Source: Apophysomyces variabilis (lineage: Eukaryota; Mucoromycota; Mucoromycetes; Mucorales; Mucoraceae). Taken from it: 64,000 nt of DNA. Where the stretch lies: NCBI GenBank assembly GCA_002749535.1, contig MZZL01000409.1, positions 1,609,527 to 1,673,526 on the forward strand. Reading direction: 5' to 3'. A model generated the notes under the pieces. That model searched no databases. It was not told the origin of the DNA and saw only the letters and a list, made by a program, of their open reading frames with translations. Positions 23,038 to 35,826 of this stretch are shown here, one piece after another. The position numbers were made by a program, and so were the translations under genes. The first letter of the stretch is position 1, and every line of letters begins with the position of its first letter.

Positions 23038-25115
23038 ATTGAATGAAGATACAAAAGAGAAAAAGGAGTGGCAAGGAAAAGGAAAAGGAAACTTTGCCTG
23101 AGCACCGCCTTTGTTTGAGAGGCAAGGCCAGCGAACCGAATAAGTGCATCGGGATGTCCTCCATTTAAACCCCGCAACACGACAGCGCCGTTCATACCCC
23201 GCCTATAACAACGCTAGGTGCCCTCTTGGCTCCATAGAAACCATTACTCCCCACACCCTATGTTTCACAGAATTTCTTTACCATCGAAAAAAGAATGATC
23301 AACGCTGCATTACATCTTTTGCTTATAAATATTAAACATACCCTATATGCACGTAGACAATCCTTTATAAACAGTCTAGTCTAGTATGTTCAATCTAATG
23401 GTTGTCGAACGTTCCTTTGAATCTAAATTATCTCTCTCCGCTACTGCAAGGTCTTAAAGTTGGTGTGATAGCCTTGAATAAACGAATTTCGCCTGAGCGA
23501 TATTAAATTAATCAATCTCGCGCATGCCAAATCCAAGGATGACATAACCATAGCAGATGACCTTTCCCAAATGATGATGTTCCACCAGTTTTCTCCAATC
23601 CAACGCTTGGAAGCCAAGAATCCTCCTAGGGTATATCCAAACACATCCTAACCGAGCTGGATGCATAAGGCGAATGCCTGGATGAACAACGATTGTCTGT
23701 ATAATGATATTAAGCACGTCTTATCAAAGGATCTACAAGTAGCTTAGGCTCGAATGGCTGAGGTGGAAGTCATCCATAGTAGTAGACCCAATATTAGCTT
23801 GCACGACTCCCAATGGCATGGGTAGGGATTTTGTCTGACAACTCGAGCCAGACGACAACCAGCTTCGGATACCTGCACTTTCCATTAGGTCCTGTACGCC
23901 AACAGAACAGGCAAGGCGCGGCATGTGGGACTTAGGACGTCAATAACAGTCCTATTCTTCCTATCCCTTGTACCAACCGGCAGAGGATGGCGCTTTCGGT
24001 CCATAACGGTAGACGGACGAATTATCACCACGCCTTAACTAAAAGGACTTCATGAAAGAGGATAATTTCAACTTCCGTGACACAGCAAGCGATTTTTAAC
24101 TGTATCGAAAGTACGTTCGCAAATGTGAGTGCATCTTCTTCAAATACAGTAGCACTTTTTATCAACAATGTACTGACCGATACCTTGTAAATCAGGGTAT
24201 ATTATATCTGGGTTCTGCTATCTTAATGAAAAGGCACAGTTTTCCAATTTGCATAAGCACAGGCCAGTGTCCAGGAGTGTCTAGATATTTCAAAATTTGA
24301 ATGTAGAACGATGGGTCTGAATAAAGGAAATGAACGGATGGCTTTTGCTTCTTAATGATATAAGAGGGTCATCCATATGTTGGCGTCCCCATCGTACCTG
24401 AAATAGTTAGTTCGCTTCTCTTGTTTGCCCTAAACATCCTCTACCATCCGATAAAACCTGCGCTTTTCATTTTTATCTTTGCTCGTAGAGATGAGATGAT
24501 CTTCTCAGCCACGTCAGGAATCCCATATGTACCATAGGATCAACAGTAAGGCAATCTTCGTTTTCCGTTACACAGTATAAGCCCAACCCACCTTCATGCG
24601 TTCTCATGTTACGGAATGTAACGGGAACGATTGTACAGTGAGCGTATATTCGCAGCCAAAGTGGAAAAGATGCTTGGTTTAGGCACTTTAAGTTATGCGG
24701 TCCTGATATGTTTATCTAAGTTTGCGATACTGTTCCATGACCTTTGCCTTTTCCGATTATCCCTTAATGCTCTCGGATGTTACACCTGGATAATATTGTC
24801 ATTTTATGACCTGTTAATACAAAAGGGTTTGAAATGGTACGAAAGTGCTTGCTATTCTCTCTCATTTATTCGGAAGGAGCGTGCTTTAATCGTGTCGCAC
24901 CGATAAGATACAATGCGTTAATAGCTTCATGCTCTTTAATCAATCAATTGCTGGTACGTTCACATTGTGAAGAGAGAATTCGGTATCATGTTTCTCATTG
25001 ATCCTCTATATGTGGAGCACAAGCATCCTTAAAAATCCGTCCTTATCCGCAAATACAAGTAAAAAGCGTACCATAACAATATCCATTAGACAACAGAAGA
25101 TATATATAATAAATC
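23038..25115. other. Intergenic
   Basis: The first 120 bases upstream of NCS-1 probably hold its promoter. Between about 23.4 and 24.6 kb there are only short ORFs on both strands. Nothing is identifiable. Confidence 0.45.
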
Positions 25116-26122
25116 TCAAAGAATGAAACACCTATTCCTCCTTTCCTTCTTCGGTTTTGCCTTGGGGCCAGCGCGTAATCCTTCACGTTGGGCACGGATC
25201 ACTTTGACTACCTGGTAGAATGATCGTTCTACATTCACACATGTTTTTGCTGACGTCTCGATAAAGTCGCAAGCCAATCGTTTAGCCATGGCATATCCTT
25301 CTTCACGTGTCACCTCACGTTCTGTTACTTTATCGCATTTGTTTCCAACCAACATAAGTGGCACGTTATCGACATCTTTAACTCGGAAAATTTGGTCCCG
25401 GAATCGTTCCACTCGTTCAAAAGTCGAACGAGAAGTTATCGAGTAGACCAGTAAGAAACCTTCTCCATCTCTGTTGCATAGTATTTGTTGTTTAGTGTAT
25501 TTTGTTTTACCTTCATTGATCTCTTCAGTTTCCAAAACTCTCGGTTGCACTTTACCTAATCCACTGGTCTCTTAAAGCAGTATATTCCTCTACTCGATAT
25601 AGTTAAGATACAACCTTTCATTTGCTTTCTTCGTTTTCCTTACCCTGACCGGCGGTATCCAACACTTCCAACACACACGGTTGATCATCAATAACAACTT
25701 GTTTGCGATAGGAATCCTCAATAGTTGGATCATAAGTCTATACAGCGCATTTTTTTTTTTAGGTTTGAATAAGTTATTAACTACAATTTCAATACCTCTG
25801 TGTAAGAAAATAGAGAGAAAGAGAAAGAGAAAAAGGGTTAAGGACTGAGGTCAGCGAACTTTTTCATAAGGATTTAGACCGATAAGCTCACCAACAAAAT
25901 GATTCAGACAAAGCTAATGAAGCAGTTTATGAAATTCGTTAGTGTTAACATTCAACAGGTCTTTCTATGGAGTCTATACCTGGATGGTCAACGCTGTCTA
26001 AAAAAAAAAGGGAAGAAGCGAGCAGCAATGATGAATGACAAAGAGATCGACAGTGGCTATAATTATGAGTATACCTTTCCAACACCACCATCGCCTAGTA
26101 CGACAAGTTTGTAGAGCATCAT
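25116..26122 (-). CDS. Ras GTPase, fungal RasB/Ras2 type
   Basis: Small GTPase acting at membranes in growth and morphogenesis signalling. Exons: 26122-26075, 25997-25980, 25913-25892, 25797-25796, 25737-25644, 25589-25556, 25470-25116, giving 190 aa. Motifs: P-loop GDGGVGKT, effector region [14 protein letters not shown], switch II LDTAGQEEYTAL, NKCD, ETSAK, a basic tail and the CAAX box CFIL. The last residue Leu suggests geranylgeranylation. The exon chain includes pieces of 18, 22 and 2 nt. The 2-nt exon (AG) supplies the last two bases of the Glu in FVET and sits between a strong polypyrimidine acceptor and GTATTG. The P-loop Asp after the first Gly is a feature I recall from this fungal subgroup rather than a defect. 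Confidence 0.94.
25796..25797 (-). other. Predicted 2-nt exon of the ras gene
   Basis: Reading the minus strand, a CT-rich tract runs into TTCTTACACAG, then AG, then GTATTG. Exon 3 ends in phase 1 (GTT G) and exon 5 begins ACT TAT GAT; exactly two bases are needed to give GTT GAG ACT (VET). No longer exon between them keeps both frame and protein length. Confidence 0.7.
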
Positions 26123-26802
26123 CTTTGGAAAATCAAAGCTTTTGATCTACAGTAAACCAAGGGAAACGAGCACGAGGAAGCATGTCCCCAATTTGTGTCG
26201 GACTTAAAATGCAATCGGATCGAGAAAGCCACTCCAGGAGCCAAACAATTCAGCCAAGTCAGCATGACATAGTCCAGCATCATGGACCGATATCTTTTGA
26301 ACAGACAATGATCTGCCTCGCCATTGTCACTTTTAGTTAGTTATATGCCTTCTTATCCTATTCTTTTATTGTAAGTCAATCTATCAACTCTTTTTTCTTT
26401 ATCCAATTCTCAGTTCGTTCATAGGGTGACTCGAACCATATGGCTTACCGATGGATAATCTTGATTTTATTATTCCTTTAGCATGAATAAGTGTTGCCTT
26501 AACATATTGTTATTGGAAAGGATATATACACTACCCTTCAAAACCAAACTCGCACCAGATAGGAGTTTTGGTCTGCGCTAGCAGGTACCATAATTGAACA
26601 TGTCCCGTTAGTAGATGAATTACGTTGAATAGCCATACACTTGAACTGGCTCCTTTGTTGACGCAGAATTTATTTTGAGCAACTAAAACGTTTGTGTTGA
26701 TTAACATACTTGTGTGCAATCATGATGATTCATGTTTAATTCCGCCATTGGTATTCATGCTTTTGTATAAAGACCGCTGCCGTACCAGACACTGGCGGAT
26801 GG
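26123..26802. other. Intergenic, upstream of ras
   Basis: No coding signal. Includes the probable ras promoter. Confidence 0.5.
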
Positions 26803-27007
26803 CACTATGGGAAGTGGTTCCTGACGTACTATTTCTTACTTAATGAGAAATAGTACTTCAGGAACCAAAGTTTCCGAGTCCGGTGCAGAATGTAACATTG
26901 GTTTCCAATGGATTATTTTTTACTTAATAGAAAATACTACATCAGGAACCAGAAATAGCTCAAAAGGAACTGATGCAGACCAGAAGGAACACATATTTCC
27001 CATAGTG
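26803..27007. mobile_element. MITE-like element, about 205 bp
   Basis: Starts CACTATGGGAA and ends TTCCCATAGTG, giving an 11-base terminal inverted repeat followed on both sides by a GTTCCT block. Inside, GGTTCCTGACGTACTATTTCT pairs with a near-perfect inverted copy around a TACTTAATG loop. A diverged copy of the same hairpin half lies in the right half. It has no coding capacity. I see no convincing target-site duplication. Confidence 0.55.
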
Positions 27008-28802
27008 TGAGAATATAGAGAATATACGACAGTATTCCATTGAGTGCTTTCCTAATAACAAGGCGAAATAAGGCCTTCACTAAGCATAGGGCTGGTACCA
27101 GGTAAATACATGCAAATAGTAGCTTCTATGTGCGAATTCGTCATGCTGCGGTCGCATCGATATCTAGGACATTCTCTGTCCTTACGCAGTGAGCTGCTAC
27201 TAATTGGCATGGTCCCTGCTTTTCCGCCATGAAGTTTGGTATATTTCGCAGTATTTAGTCAAAAAAAAAAGCAGGATAATCAAGCTAATTTGGAAGAGAG
27301 GTTATACAGGTTACAATATAAACAGTGAACATGAGTCACCGTACACGTAGTATCAAGGAAAATATGTACCAGAGATATCGTTAGAGAACAGAGTCAAAGA
27401 GTGAAAAAGTCTTTTCTCTTCCGTTCCTATCCGTCAGGATGTCTTCTCTATATTGCCTTTAACCGACATATCTGTTGCATTCAAATAGTGAATCAAACGT
27501 ATGACATGTTGCTTTACATGCTGAGCGTACTAACGGTATGTCAACCGTATAAGTCTCATATAGAGCACTTAATTATGAGATGGCCATTTTTTAATGTTCA
27601 AATTGAAGTTAGCTTCAACAAAAGCACAGTACTTACTGAAACATAGATTTCTCCTTTCTCTCTACTCCTCAATCACTCCTTCCGTAAGGCGATGGTTTTA
27701 TCAGGTATTTTACTGCAAGTAACTTTCCCAATGTCTTTTTCAAACTTATGCAGTATATATCGGTTAGGATTTTTATGCATGCTGAAACAAAAATCGTAAA
27801 TTTGTTTAATGCCTCGCAAAGTCTCTTTCTAATATCTGTCCGGATAGTAGATAAGTTGTTTTCAATATAATCTGAGAATGAGCCTTGTTTAACTTACTGC
27901 TGTATTGAGCACGAGGCTTTCTTTCGGATACCGCGCAAACGTCTTCGTCACGGTCATGTCTTTTGCTATATTGTCAGCGCTTTGAACGTTGTTGCTGTCA
28001 TCATCTCTGTTCCTTCTGTCTGCACTTTTTCAATCACAAGAGCCTTTCTATTTGCTGTGGAGCAGATTATATTAGACAACTCTTTAATTTTACTTCCCGT
28101 TGCTCTTAAAGAGTTGATCCAGGACCTGAAACATCTGTGATGTGAAGAGATTCAGCTCGATCATCATTTCCTTTATTTTTCTTTGATAGATCTACATGCG
28201 TCAATGTACGTATACATACAAACGCATACATAATTCCTGTCCTCTCATTATCACCCATTCGGGCAGTCAGCGAAAATTGTATCTTATGAACGCTTCAAAA
28301 GATTCCTCGTGACCAGTGTAATAGAGCAAAGTGGGTCATGTTTCCAATGCCGGGGGAGGGTTAGAAAGCGAAGTACAATAGAAAAAGTTAATGAAATTAC
28401 AGATGTCTGGATATTCTAATTAACAAGAAACTTTTGGCGCAAAGTACTTTGACTTATATGATAAGTGGGCCGATCGGTCTACCAACGTCGTTCATTTAGT
28501 GGAGTTGTGGAGCACAAATGCAATCTATTTTGACTACTGACACCCTGATCTACATTAAACAGAGCAGTGTCCATGGTATTGTCATTAACGGAAAGGAAAC
28601 AGAGGTACAGAATTATATATTTCTTTAGTCTCCTACACACACACGTGATGGTATCAACAAAAATTGTTTCCGTAGGACCGATTTTGCGTTGAGGATGGAG
28701 GTTAAAGGGAGATGTAAATCGGGAGTAACAAGAGAAAAAAAAAAGAAGGAAGAGCGAATGAAGCAGAGAGAAGAATCAAGGGGTAATACGTATACTAACA
28801 AA
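27008..28802. other. Intergenic
   Basis: Nothing supported. Short AT-rich ORFs only. Confidence 0.45.
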
Positions 28803-30081
28803 TTAGGCAGCCATTACAATATTCTTGACACCTTTTGGAGTCGAGTCATCGTTGAGATGTTTCGAATTGTATCTTAGTGCAGACATGAGATTCGACGCGC
28901 TGGATTCCTTTGGGATGTTGAGTACATTAATGGTCTGAATCATTTTTATGGAATTTTTGATCTAGAAATTCAAAAGGTGTTTGGAAGTCTAGCAACGAAG
29001 GGAGGTGGCAGGTACTTACATTGATAGGGGAGTTTTTGGAGAACGCGCCATTTGGATCAATATGGTCGTAAAGAATGATCGACACTACCATGACTTTGAG
29101 ACAAAAAGCGGATGCTTCCGGTCGGGTTGTCCTAGAAATGTTGTTAAGTTGGCCAGATAACATGCAGATGATTGCAAATGTACTTTTTCTTGTTCACCGT
29201 CTGAAAGCAAGCTGCCCACAATGCAGTAAGGCAATCTCCGACGCTCTTTTGCAATCCGTTTTCCTTCACATACTCTGTAGTCGTCTCAATGACACACTTC
29301 AGCATAGGAGTCGGATACGCAATGAACAACGAGATACGGTTTGCCTGATCATCTTCCATCATGGCACTGCGCAAATCGGATACGCTCTCATGGAGTGAAT
29401 CTCTCCCCGTTGTGCTGTAACGGCCTCTCTGGAGCATACGGCGATAGTAAGAGAAATCGTTCTGAAGAGTAGGGTTGCGCATCTGCGATTTCTTTGTTAA
29501 AACGAGCCGAGGTTGTGTTTTTCTTACTGTACCTTTAGATAGTCAAACTCAAAGACGAAGTCAAGTAAATCCGCGAACAACTTGGTCAGACCCTGGTGCT
29601 TTTCCAAGTTTTTATTCACATCACCCTGACATAACACATTCAATAATCGCGGCATACCATCCTCTTTAAATGATGAATGTGAGTATCGATTTACAACGAA
29701 ATTCATAAGACACTTACGCAAATCTGCGGCATAGTCATAAAACTCTCGCAGCATGTCGACGATGGGCAATACAGCATCCCATGCTTTGTTTTCATTTACA
29801 GGGTTTGGTGTTGCGATAGCTTCTCGTATTAATTCAGATGCTGAGGTGTAGCTGTTTAATGACTCTAACAGAACCGGTCCAGGCTGTACCAGAAGAGATG
29901 ATAATTGTTTATGAAGTTGAAGTTCATCGGCCGATGGTGTGGCACCTGGAATATTTACGATGAATAATGGTTTCCTTGTTTAACGCGTCGCCCTTGTTGA
30001 CTTACTTTCAATATCGAAGCCTAATTCAGGTACTACGGCATCGCTGCCCCGAAGATTCAAGCTTGATAACAATTGACCCAT
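28803..30081 (-). CDS. CYRI / FAM49 (DUF1394) Rac1-binding protein
   Basis: CYRI proteins bind active Rac1 and oppose Scar/WAVE activation of Arp2/3. Exons: 30081-30006, 29945-29718, 29663-29533, 29482-29184, 29131-29020, 28961-28803, giving 334 aa (human CYRI-B has 324). Start MGQLLSSLNLRG has Gly2 for N-myristoylation. The Rac-binding segment NPTLQNDFSYYRRMLQR is kept, with the two arginines at residues 159-160, as are AFCLKVMVVSIILYDHIDPNGAFSKNSPI and the C-terminal LMSALRYNSKHLNDD. The donor at 29183 (GTACAT) was chosen because it alone restores frame into TTRPEASAFCLKVM. Confidence 0.9.
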
Positions 30082-32129
30082 GATTGAGAATCAGTAAAAG
30101 AAATTGAATAGGCGAAAGAGTCACACAAAGGGCTCAGTTCAATAGATAAAAGACTAGGAAGTCTATCTTGGATTAGTTTCGTCAAAAAGGGTAACTTGAC
30201 CATGGTTTATTCAACCCACCGTTATTTTTTTTTGTTTTCGCTCGCAAATAAGGTGTATTGTCAAAATCCGTTCAAGGGAGATCAATCGAGTGGAGGACGG
30301 AGATGACTGAGATGGGGATGATGTGTGATCGAGAGGAAGAGGAAAGTGAAATGAGAGTAAGGAAAGTCTTGAAAAGTGTTTACAAGACGTAAAGGAAAGG
30401 AAGGACCGGGGATTCGAAAGAAGATGAGTTGGCTTGTTGCCAAGGTGAAAAAAGAAAGGGAAAGGAAAAGAAATAGTGGAAATCGAAAAAAAGGTTTGAA
30501 TACACTGGATTACCAAAAGTCACAGAAACCCCAAATGACTTAACATATGCACGAATGCTTTTGTGTTGCCTCTAAACTTGCTACAGGGATACGCATACTG
30601 TGCATGAGATAAAGATGTCCATATCATACGCGATCAATAGACATCATCCAGAGGCTCTATCAGAAACAAAAAAAAGTTTTTACTTCTATACATAGATACG
30701 TGTTGAGCTGGCAGCACTTCGTGACCTGTAACTACCAACAATGTCCTTCGCAGCTTTTTCGTGCGTTTAATAAATACTATTTGTATCATAAAGAGCGTTT
30801 TGGAAAGCTTGTGAAACAAAAAAGAGGCTACCAAGGGAGCCGGTACAACAGAAAATGAATTGTTAATGAAATTGCTATTGAATTGTTGATCTATCTAACA
30901 GATAGATAAGTATAATACGGTAATCATCGCACAGCTGCTGAAGTACTTCTCGATGTTCTTGATGATTGCATCGTCATTAATATGGCATGGACTCTCATTG
31001 GAAACGATTCGCTACTTTTTACTGTTACGACGGTTATATTGAACAATGGGTACGCCAATATAAGCAGGGTATTTGTAGCAAAAGACAAGTGGTTGGAAGT
31101 ATATGAACAGTCAGGTGTACTTTATTTCTCCTTGCTGCCTGCTACCTTTAGAATGACTCACTAAAGAATCCATGATATTCTTTGCCCATTTATTCAATGC
31201 TAAGCCCTATAAAGTTTGCGTCCATTCATCGTCCAATTGGCGTGAGAAAACAAATAGAATATGTCATTAGCATATCCATGACGCGAATAAATCCTAGTTT
31301 GCTTACAGAAACTGCATTCTGGGGGGGTGGACACAACCTTCGTTTGAGCAGTATAAAGATAACTTTACTGTTACTAAGCCCATTGACGACATCTCGTAAT
31401 CTTTCAATAAGGACCAAAAGGGTAATGCAACCCAACCATAATTTGTTCGCATGAACAACGACTTGATATTGCCTATACAAAATGGTAAATTCGAGCAAAA
31501 GTGATAAATTTTGCAAGCAAACGCGTCGTGAAATGTGTGACCTGGCGCAAAGCCCGTGCTCAGCCAGAGTTAATCTATAATCTACCCTATTTGACAAGTG
31601 TAACATATTAGCCTGACGAGAATGCGGTTGATGTTCAGCAAACTTTCCAAAAAGATGGATAATCCCGTCTATGCTAGTTCGTCGGTGATTGTTTTCCAAA
31701 TATGACTGAACGAGTGTTTCAGATAGCCTTCTTCTCTCGATTTGGATAAAAATTTCCGTGAATCTTTGATTATTTTGACTTTATTTAAGAAATGGTTTAG
31801 TAATGGTTGCTTCTAGATCACATATGAAATTTTTTTTGAATGTTTGCTGCATCCAACAGCACTAAGAAAAAAAAACAGATTCCTTGGTGGTGTAACACGA
31901 ATATGTCTGATTCATTGGTATTCCATTTTTACAGTCATAGTTTGAAAATCTCAGGCTTTATGTCAATATGCCCTATTAAGCCTTTTACTACTGTGAACTA
32001 TCAATGTAAATCTTTGAACGGGCACTCCATAGTGATGATATGTGATGGGCGGAAAGGAACATCGTCAAAAAGCCTAAGTTCAGTGAGACTATCATATGGT
32101 CAATTGTGCCGGTTTTGCAAAATAACCTG
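30082..32129. other. Intergenic
   Basis: The first 400 bases upstream of CYRI are purine-rich on the plus strand and may be promoter and leader. No gene is supported in the rest. Confidence 0.45.
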
Positions 32130-32690
32130 CGCCGCTTGACAATTATCCCCGGTAAACACTTGAATTGGCTATGCACATACGTTACCCGTGCTCCGTTTTT
32201 ATAATTCGACCTGCATGACCTCTGTCCCGGAACACCTTGGTCGTCTGAATCAGCCCCTGAACTTCCCACCAAGTAAATGAAAAGAACTAGGTTTCATCCA
32301 TTCACGGTGTCACTCATACCACTGCAGTTCAAGTTCTCGCTAAACGTTCACCGCTTCAACTCCTCTGTAGCACATTCTATTCCTAGTTTTTCATGCCAGT
32401 TAATATCCTTTTGCACCCCACGGAAACAGTTACGAGATGTGCCCCTGGCCCACGTCAGGAATACCCTTGGTGATAAGTAAAAAGACATCGAGCATATCCT
32501 TCCATTCACTAACCATGAATGTATTGTTATGCTGTTCGAATTGGTTTTCCGTCCATGGGAGGACCAAGTAGCTATAAAGTAAAGCGTGTCTCCCGCACAA
32601 CCTATATACTAATGGTGCATATTTGTATCCTTTCAGCGATCACTTGATCCTTTCTTGGACGCAAAGTTTCTTCAGAGTAGCCTAAAATAA
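32130..32690 (+). mobile_element. Relic copy (A) of the terminal part of the IS630-like element
   Basis: CCTGCATGACCTCTGTCCCG near 32213 and the stretch up to TTCAGAGTAGCCTAAAA near 32683 align along their length with 36750-37210 and, inverted, with 61800-62250. Many substitutions separate it from the other two copies, and no transposase part is present, so it is an old fragment. Confidence 0.6.
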
Positions 32691-33220
32691 CATTGGACAA
32701 ACAGCATCTAACGTCCGTACCTATTCATTGATTCATTTTAACCTGCTTATCAGAGATTGTCGCGTCAATTTTTTTCTGGTTATCCATTGTAATTGTTTTG
32801 AAATTTAATGTTTAGCACAGTTACATATTAGACTTTAACAAGTAGAACCTTGCAGAAATCGGTCTAGAAATGTTTATCCAGTTATTCAGATCACCATACA
32901 AGCAGCAGTAGACCTGACTAATACTCGAAACGATTAGGACAATAAGCACCAACCAACGTAGAATAAACGCCTTTTTTTTATTGACCAAAACATTTTTCAG
33001 GCGAGCGAACAGGATGTCAACACTACATGTTTCACTCACAACGATTAGTATTTCCCGTTGGTGTAATCCTTCTTTGTTTTGCAAGCTAGGCTTTTGCATT
33101 TTCTGCTGCTTTTCTGCAGTTCTGATACACAGTTCGTTCAGGCTTGTCGGATCCTTGCTCAAAGTTTGGCGGTTTAGGAACAAGACCTAGTACAATTTAG
33201 CTTCTGTCCACTTTTGTATG
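32691..33220. other. Intergenic
   Basis: No coding signal. 3' flank of the biotin synthase gene. Confidence 0.45.
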
Positions 33221-34571
33221 TTATGTATATCTACCGAGAAGATCAAACATGGCCTTATCATCCGACAATTCATTATTGGGAGTAGTCAATAGTTTGTCAC
33301 CCGTGAAGATAGAGTTTGCTCCGGCCATAAAACACATTGCTTGTTCGGCGACAGAGAATCGAACGCGGCCAGCGGATAAACGAACCATCGATTTAGGCAT
33401 CACAATACGCGCTGTAGCAATCATGCGAACCATCTCAAACACGGATACTGGCTGATAGTGTGGTGAGAATACAGCTTTTCTTTGGTAAAGAGTGATGTAC
33501 CTCTTGTTCTTCAAGTGGTGTACCCTTAACAGCTAGTAACGCATTGACAGGCACACTTTCTGGATGTTGCGCCAGAGTGGAAAGTGTGTGCAGCAGGCCA
33601 ACACGATCCTCTTCTGCCTCGCCCAAACCAATGATACCTCCAGAACAAACAGAGATACCAGCCTCCTGCGCATGGCTTATGGTCTGCAAACGCTCGTCAT
33701 ACGAGCGGGTACTGATAATCTTATTGTCCCCAGTTAGTACATCCATGGTACTCCCTTATGTAAGCAGGTTGTACCTTAGGATAAAACTCGCGCGAGGTGT
33801 CGAGGTTATGGTTGTATGCAGTTAATCCAGCCTCCTTCAATTGTTTTGCCTGTGTCTCGTTCAGCATACCAAGTGTACAGCATACCTCCATTCCCATGCC
33901 ACTACTATCGTATCAAATCGCGGTGCCATATCAATCATCCACATACCGAATTGTTTTCACATAGTTTAGGATCTTGTTGAAGTTCGATTTACGTCCAGCT
34001 AAATCTCTCCAAGCTGCACCCATGCAGAACCTATGAAACCAATCTAAGTCTGAAAAAGGAATCCTCAGATATAGTTTGTTATTTACCTTGTACTTCCAGC
34101 CTCTTTAGCGCGGATAGCAGCATGCAAAACTTCGTCCGTGTCCAGCATTTTTTGCGCTTTAACGGCGGTTTGATAGCGCGACGACTGTGGACAGTACTTG
34201 CAATCTTCTGTGCATCCTCCTGTCTTGATCGATAATAACGTGCATTGTTGTACTTCTCGAGGGTTGAAGTTCTCACGATGCACTTTGGCCTAAAGGAGGG
34301 TGTTTAACGGACAGAGTGCCAATCATTTCACCCTTTCCCTTACACCAAAATACATCAGATCCATAAAAGGGGAGTCATAGATTGCTTGTATTTCCTCTCT
34401 TGTCCAGTCATTTCGTAAAGGCCCGCTTGCATGAACTGCCGCGGCGGACAAGGCGCCAACGTTTGACTTAGGCGCGTTAGGAGTGATGGATGCTAGACGG
34501 GCAGAAGTAACGCTTCCATAGAATCGTCTCGTAAGCCAAAAAGAGCCAGAAGTAGCACGAGTGATAGACAT
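33221..34571 (-). CDS. Biotin synthase (radical SAM, mitochondrial)
   Basis: BioB/Bio2 inserts sulfur into dethiobiotin to make biotin. Exons: 34571-34344, 34289-34087, 34030-33947, 33904-33775, 33719-33501, 33451-33221, giving 364 aa. The N-terminus ([20 protein letters not shown]) is rich in R and S with no acid, as in mitochondrial presequences. The radical-SAM motif is [10 protein letters not shown] (Cys-x3-Cys-x2-Cys). Also seen are [58 protein letters not shown] and RLSAGRV. The last exon holds [17 protein letters not shown], near the usual C-terminus. Confidence 0.95.
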
Positions 34572-35826
34572 AATAATGTATAAGAGCAGATAAGTAAAAA
34601 GATAAAGAAAACGATAAAAGGAATCAGTCGAGAATAAAAAAAAAATCCGTTGGGGAGATCGCGTCGGATGATGAAATTAAGGTGACAAGTTTTTGCTGTT
34701 GTCACAGAAGTCTCGGAGAATGAGTCAGCATGGCACGAAGCAAAAAGGTCCCACTTCCAGAACATACAATTGTTTATATTAAGCCTTTGGTCCGTATTCA
34801 ATGCAGCTGGATGATGTTAATGCGGTGCAGTTGTTGTCAACTTCTTTTTATTTGGTGTTCAATTACTGAAGCAAGCAGCTTAGAATAAGAAGAAGACGCG
34901 GTTACTGTGATGCTGTATAAAAAAGCTATTCTATTAAAGGAGCACGGTTTGGTTATAGAGTTCACACAGTCTGATTAGCGCTTGCGCTAAGATAACTCTT
35001 TAGACCCTTTGATTGGCGCTGAAAAATCGTTGTCTGGGAATACTATTTGGTACTGGATCTCAATTATCAGGCTGATGAGGGTATGGGTTTTTATTAAATT
35101 TGAGTGTACGTTACACGGAGAACATTTTCCATTAACCGATATGCGAGACGTGAATGGCCAAGACATGCGTCGAGCGAGCAGTGGGCAGGTATGGATGCGG
35201 CGGGCCAGGTTGGGGGGTGGATCGGTGAAGGTCGTGTGAATAAGTATTGGCGCGCTGTGTAGCCAGCAGAGGGTACAAAGCGATCATACCATTGATCTGC
35301 CAAAATCGGGGACATGAGGGACAACCCGGTGTCTTCTTTTTGGTTTTCAAATACGGCAATGGAGGCAGTCTTTATCAATCATGGTTTTGCATAGAGGTCG
35401 TCGCTTCTTTTCCCATTGCCTTAACTCTCTTTAACTGGAATGTATTCCCTCAATTAAAAAGGATCACCCCGTTTGCCTTTAAGAAATACGCCTATGTCAG
35501 AATCATGTATTGAGGAATTGATGCTTTGCTTTGCGAAAGGCAATTACGCACCTTGGCTCATGATTAACATAGTTTATGTGCAAATGGAAAAAGATGATTC
35601 ATATATTGTGGAAACTAGCCATATGATTCTCTGTATGAACTTAATGAAAAGAACATAGGCATTCAATTCAGCGCTTTATATCGTCTGGTTATGTTATGCG
35701 TCAGTAATATTTCGTTTCGACCAGGTGACAATAAACACAATTGGAATGTTCAGATTTCAGAGGCTGCCATTGACACCGCCAGTGCAAACTTGGTTGCTTA
35801 TATGTTTAAAGCGAGATCTATGATGA
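34572..35826. other. Intergenic
   Basis: Biotin synthase upstream region, then AT-rich sequence with short ORFs that match nothing I recognise. Confidence 0.45.

Noticed and set aside
23733..23924. Short minus-strand ORF with SWLSSGSSCQTKS
   Set aside because: Looked briefly like a retroelement scrap; no motif supports it.
25801..25835. Purine-rich (GA)n tract
   Set aside because: On the coding strand it is the polypyrimidine tract of a ras intron, so it is explained as a splice signal and not an independent repeat.
31226..31699. 157-codon minus-strand ORF
   Set aside because: No recognisable domain, low-complexity AT-rich setting and no splice context; likely chance.
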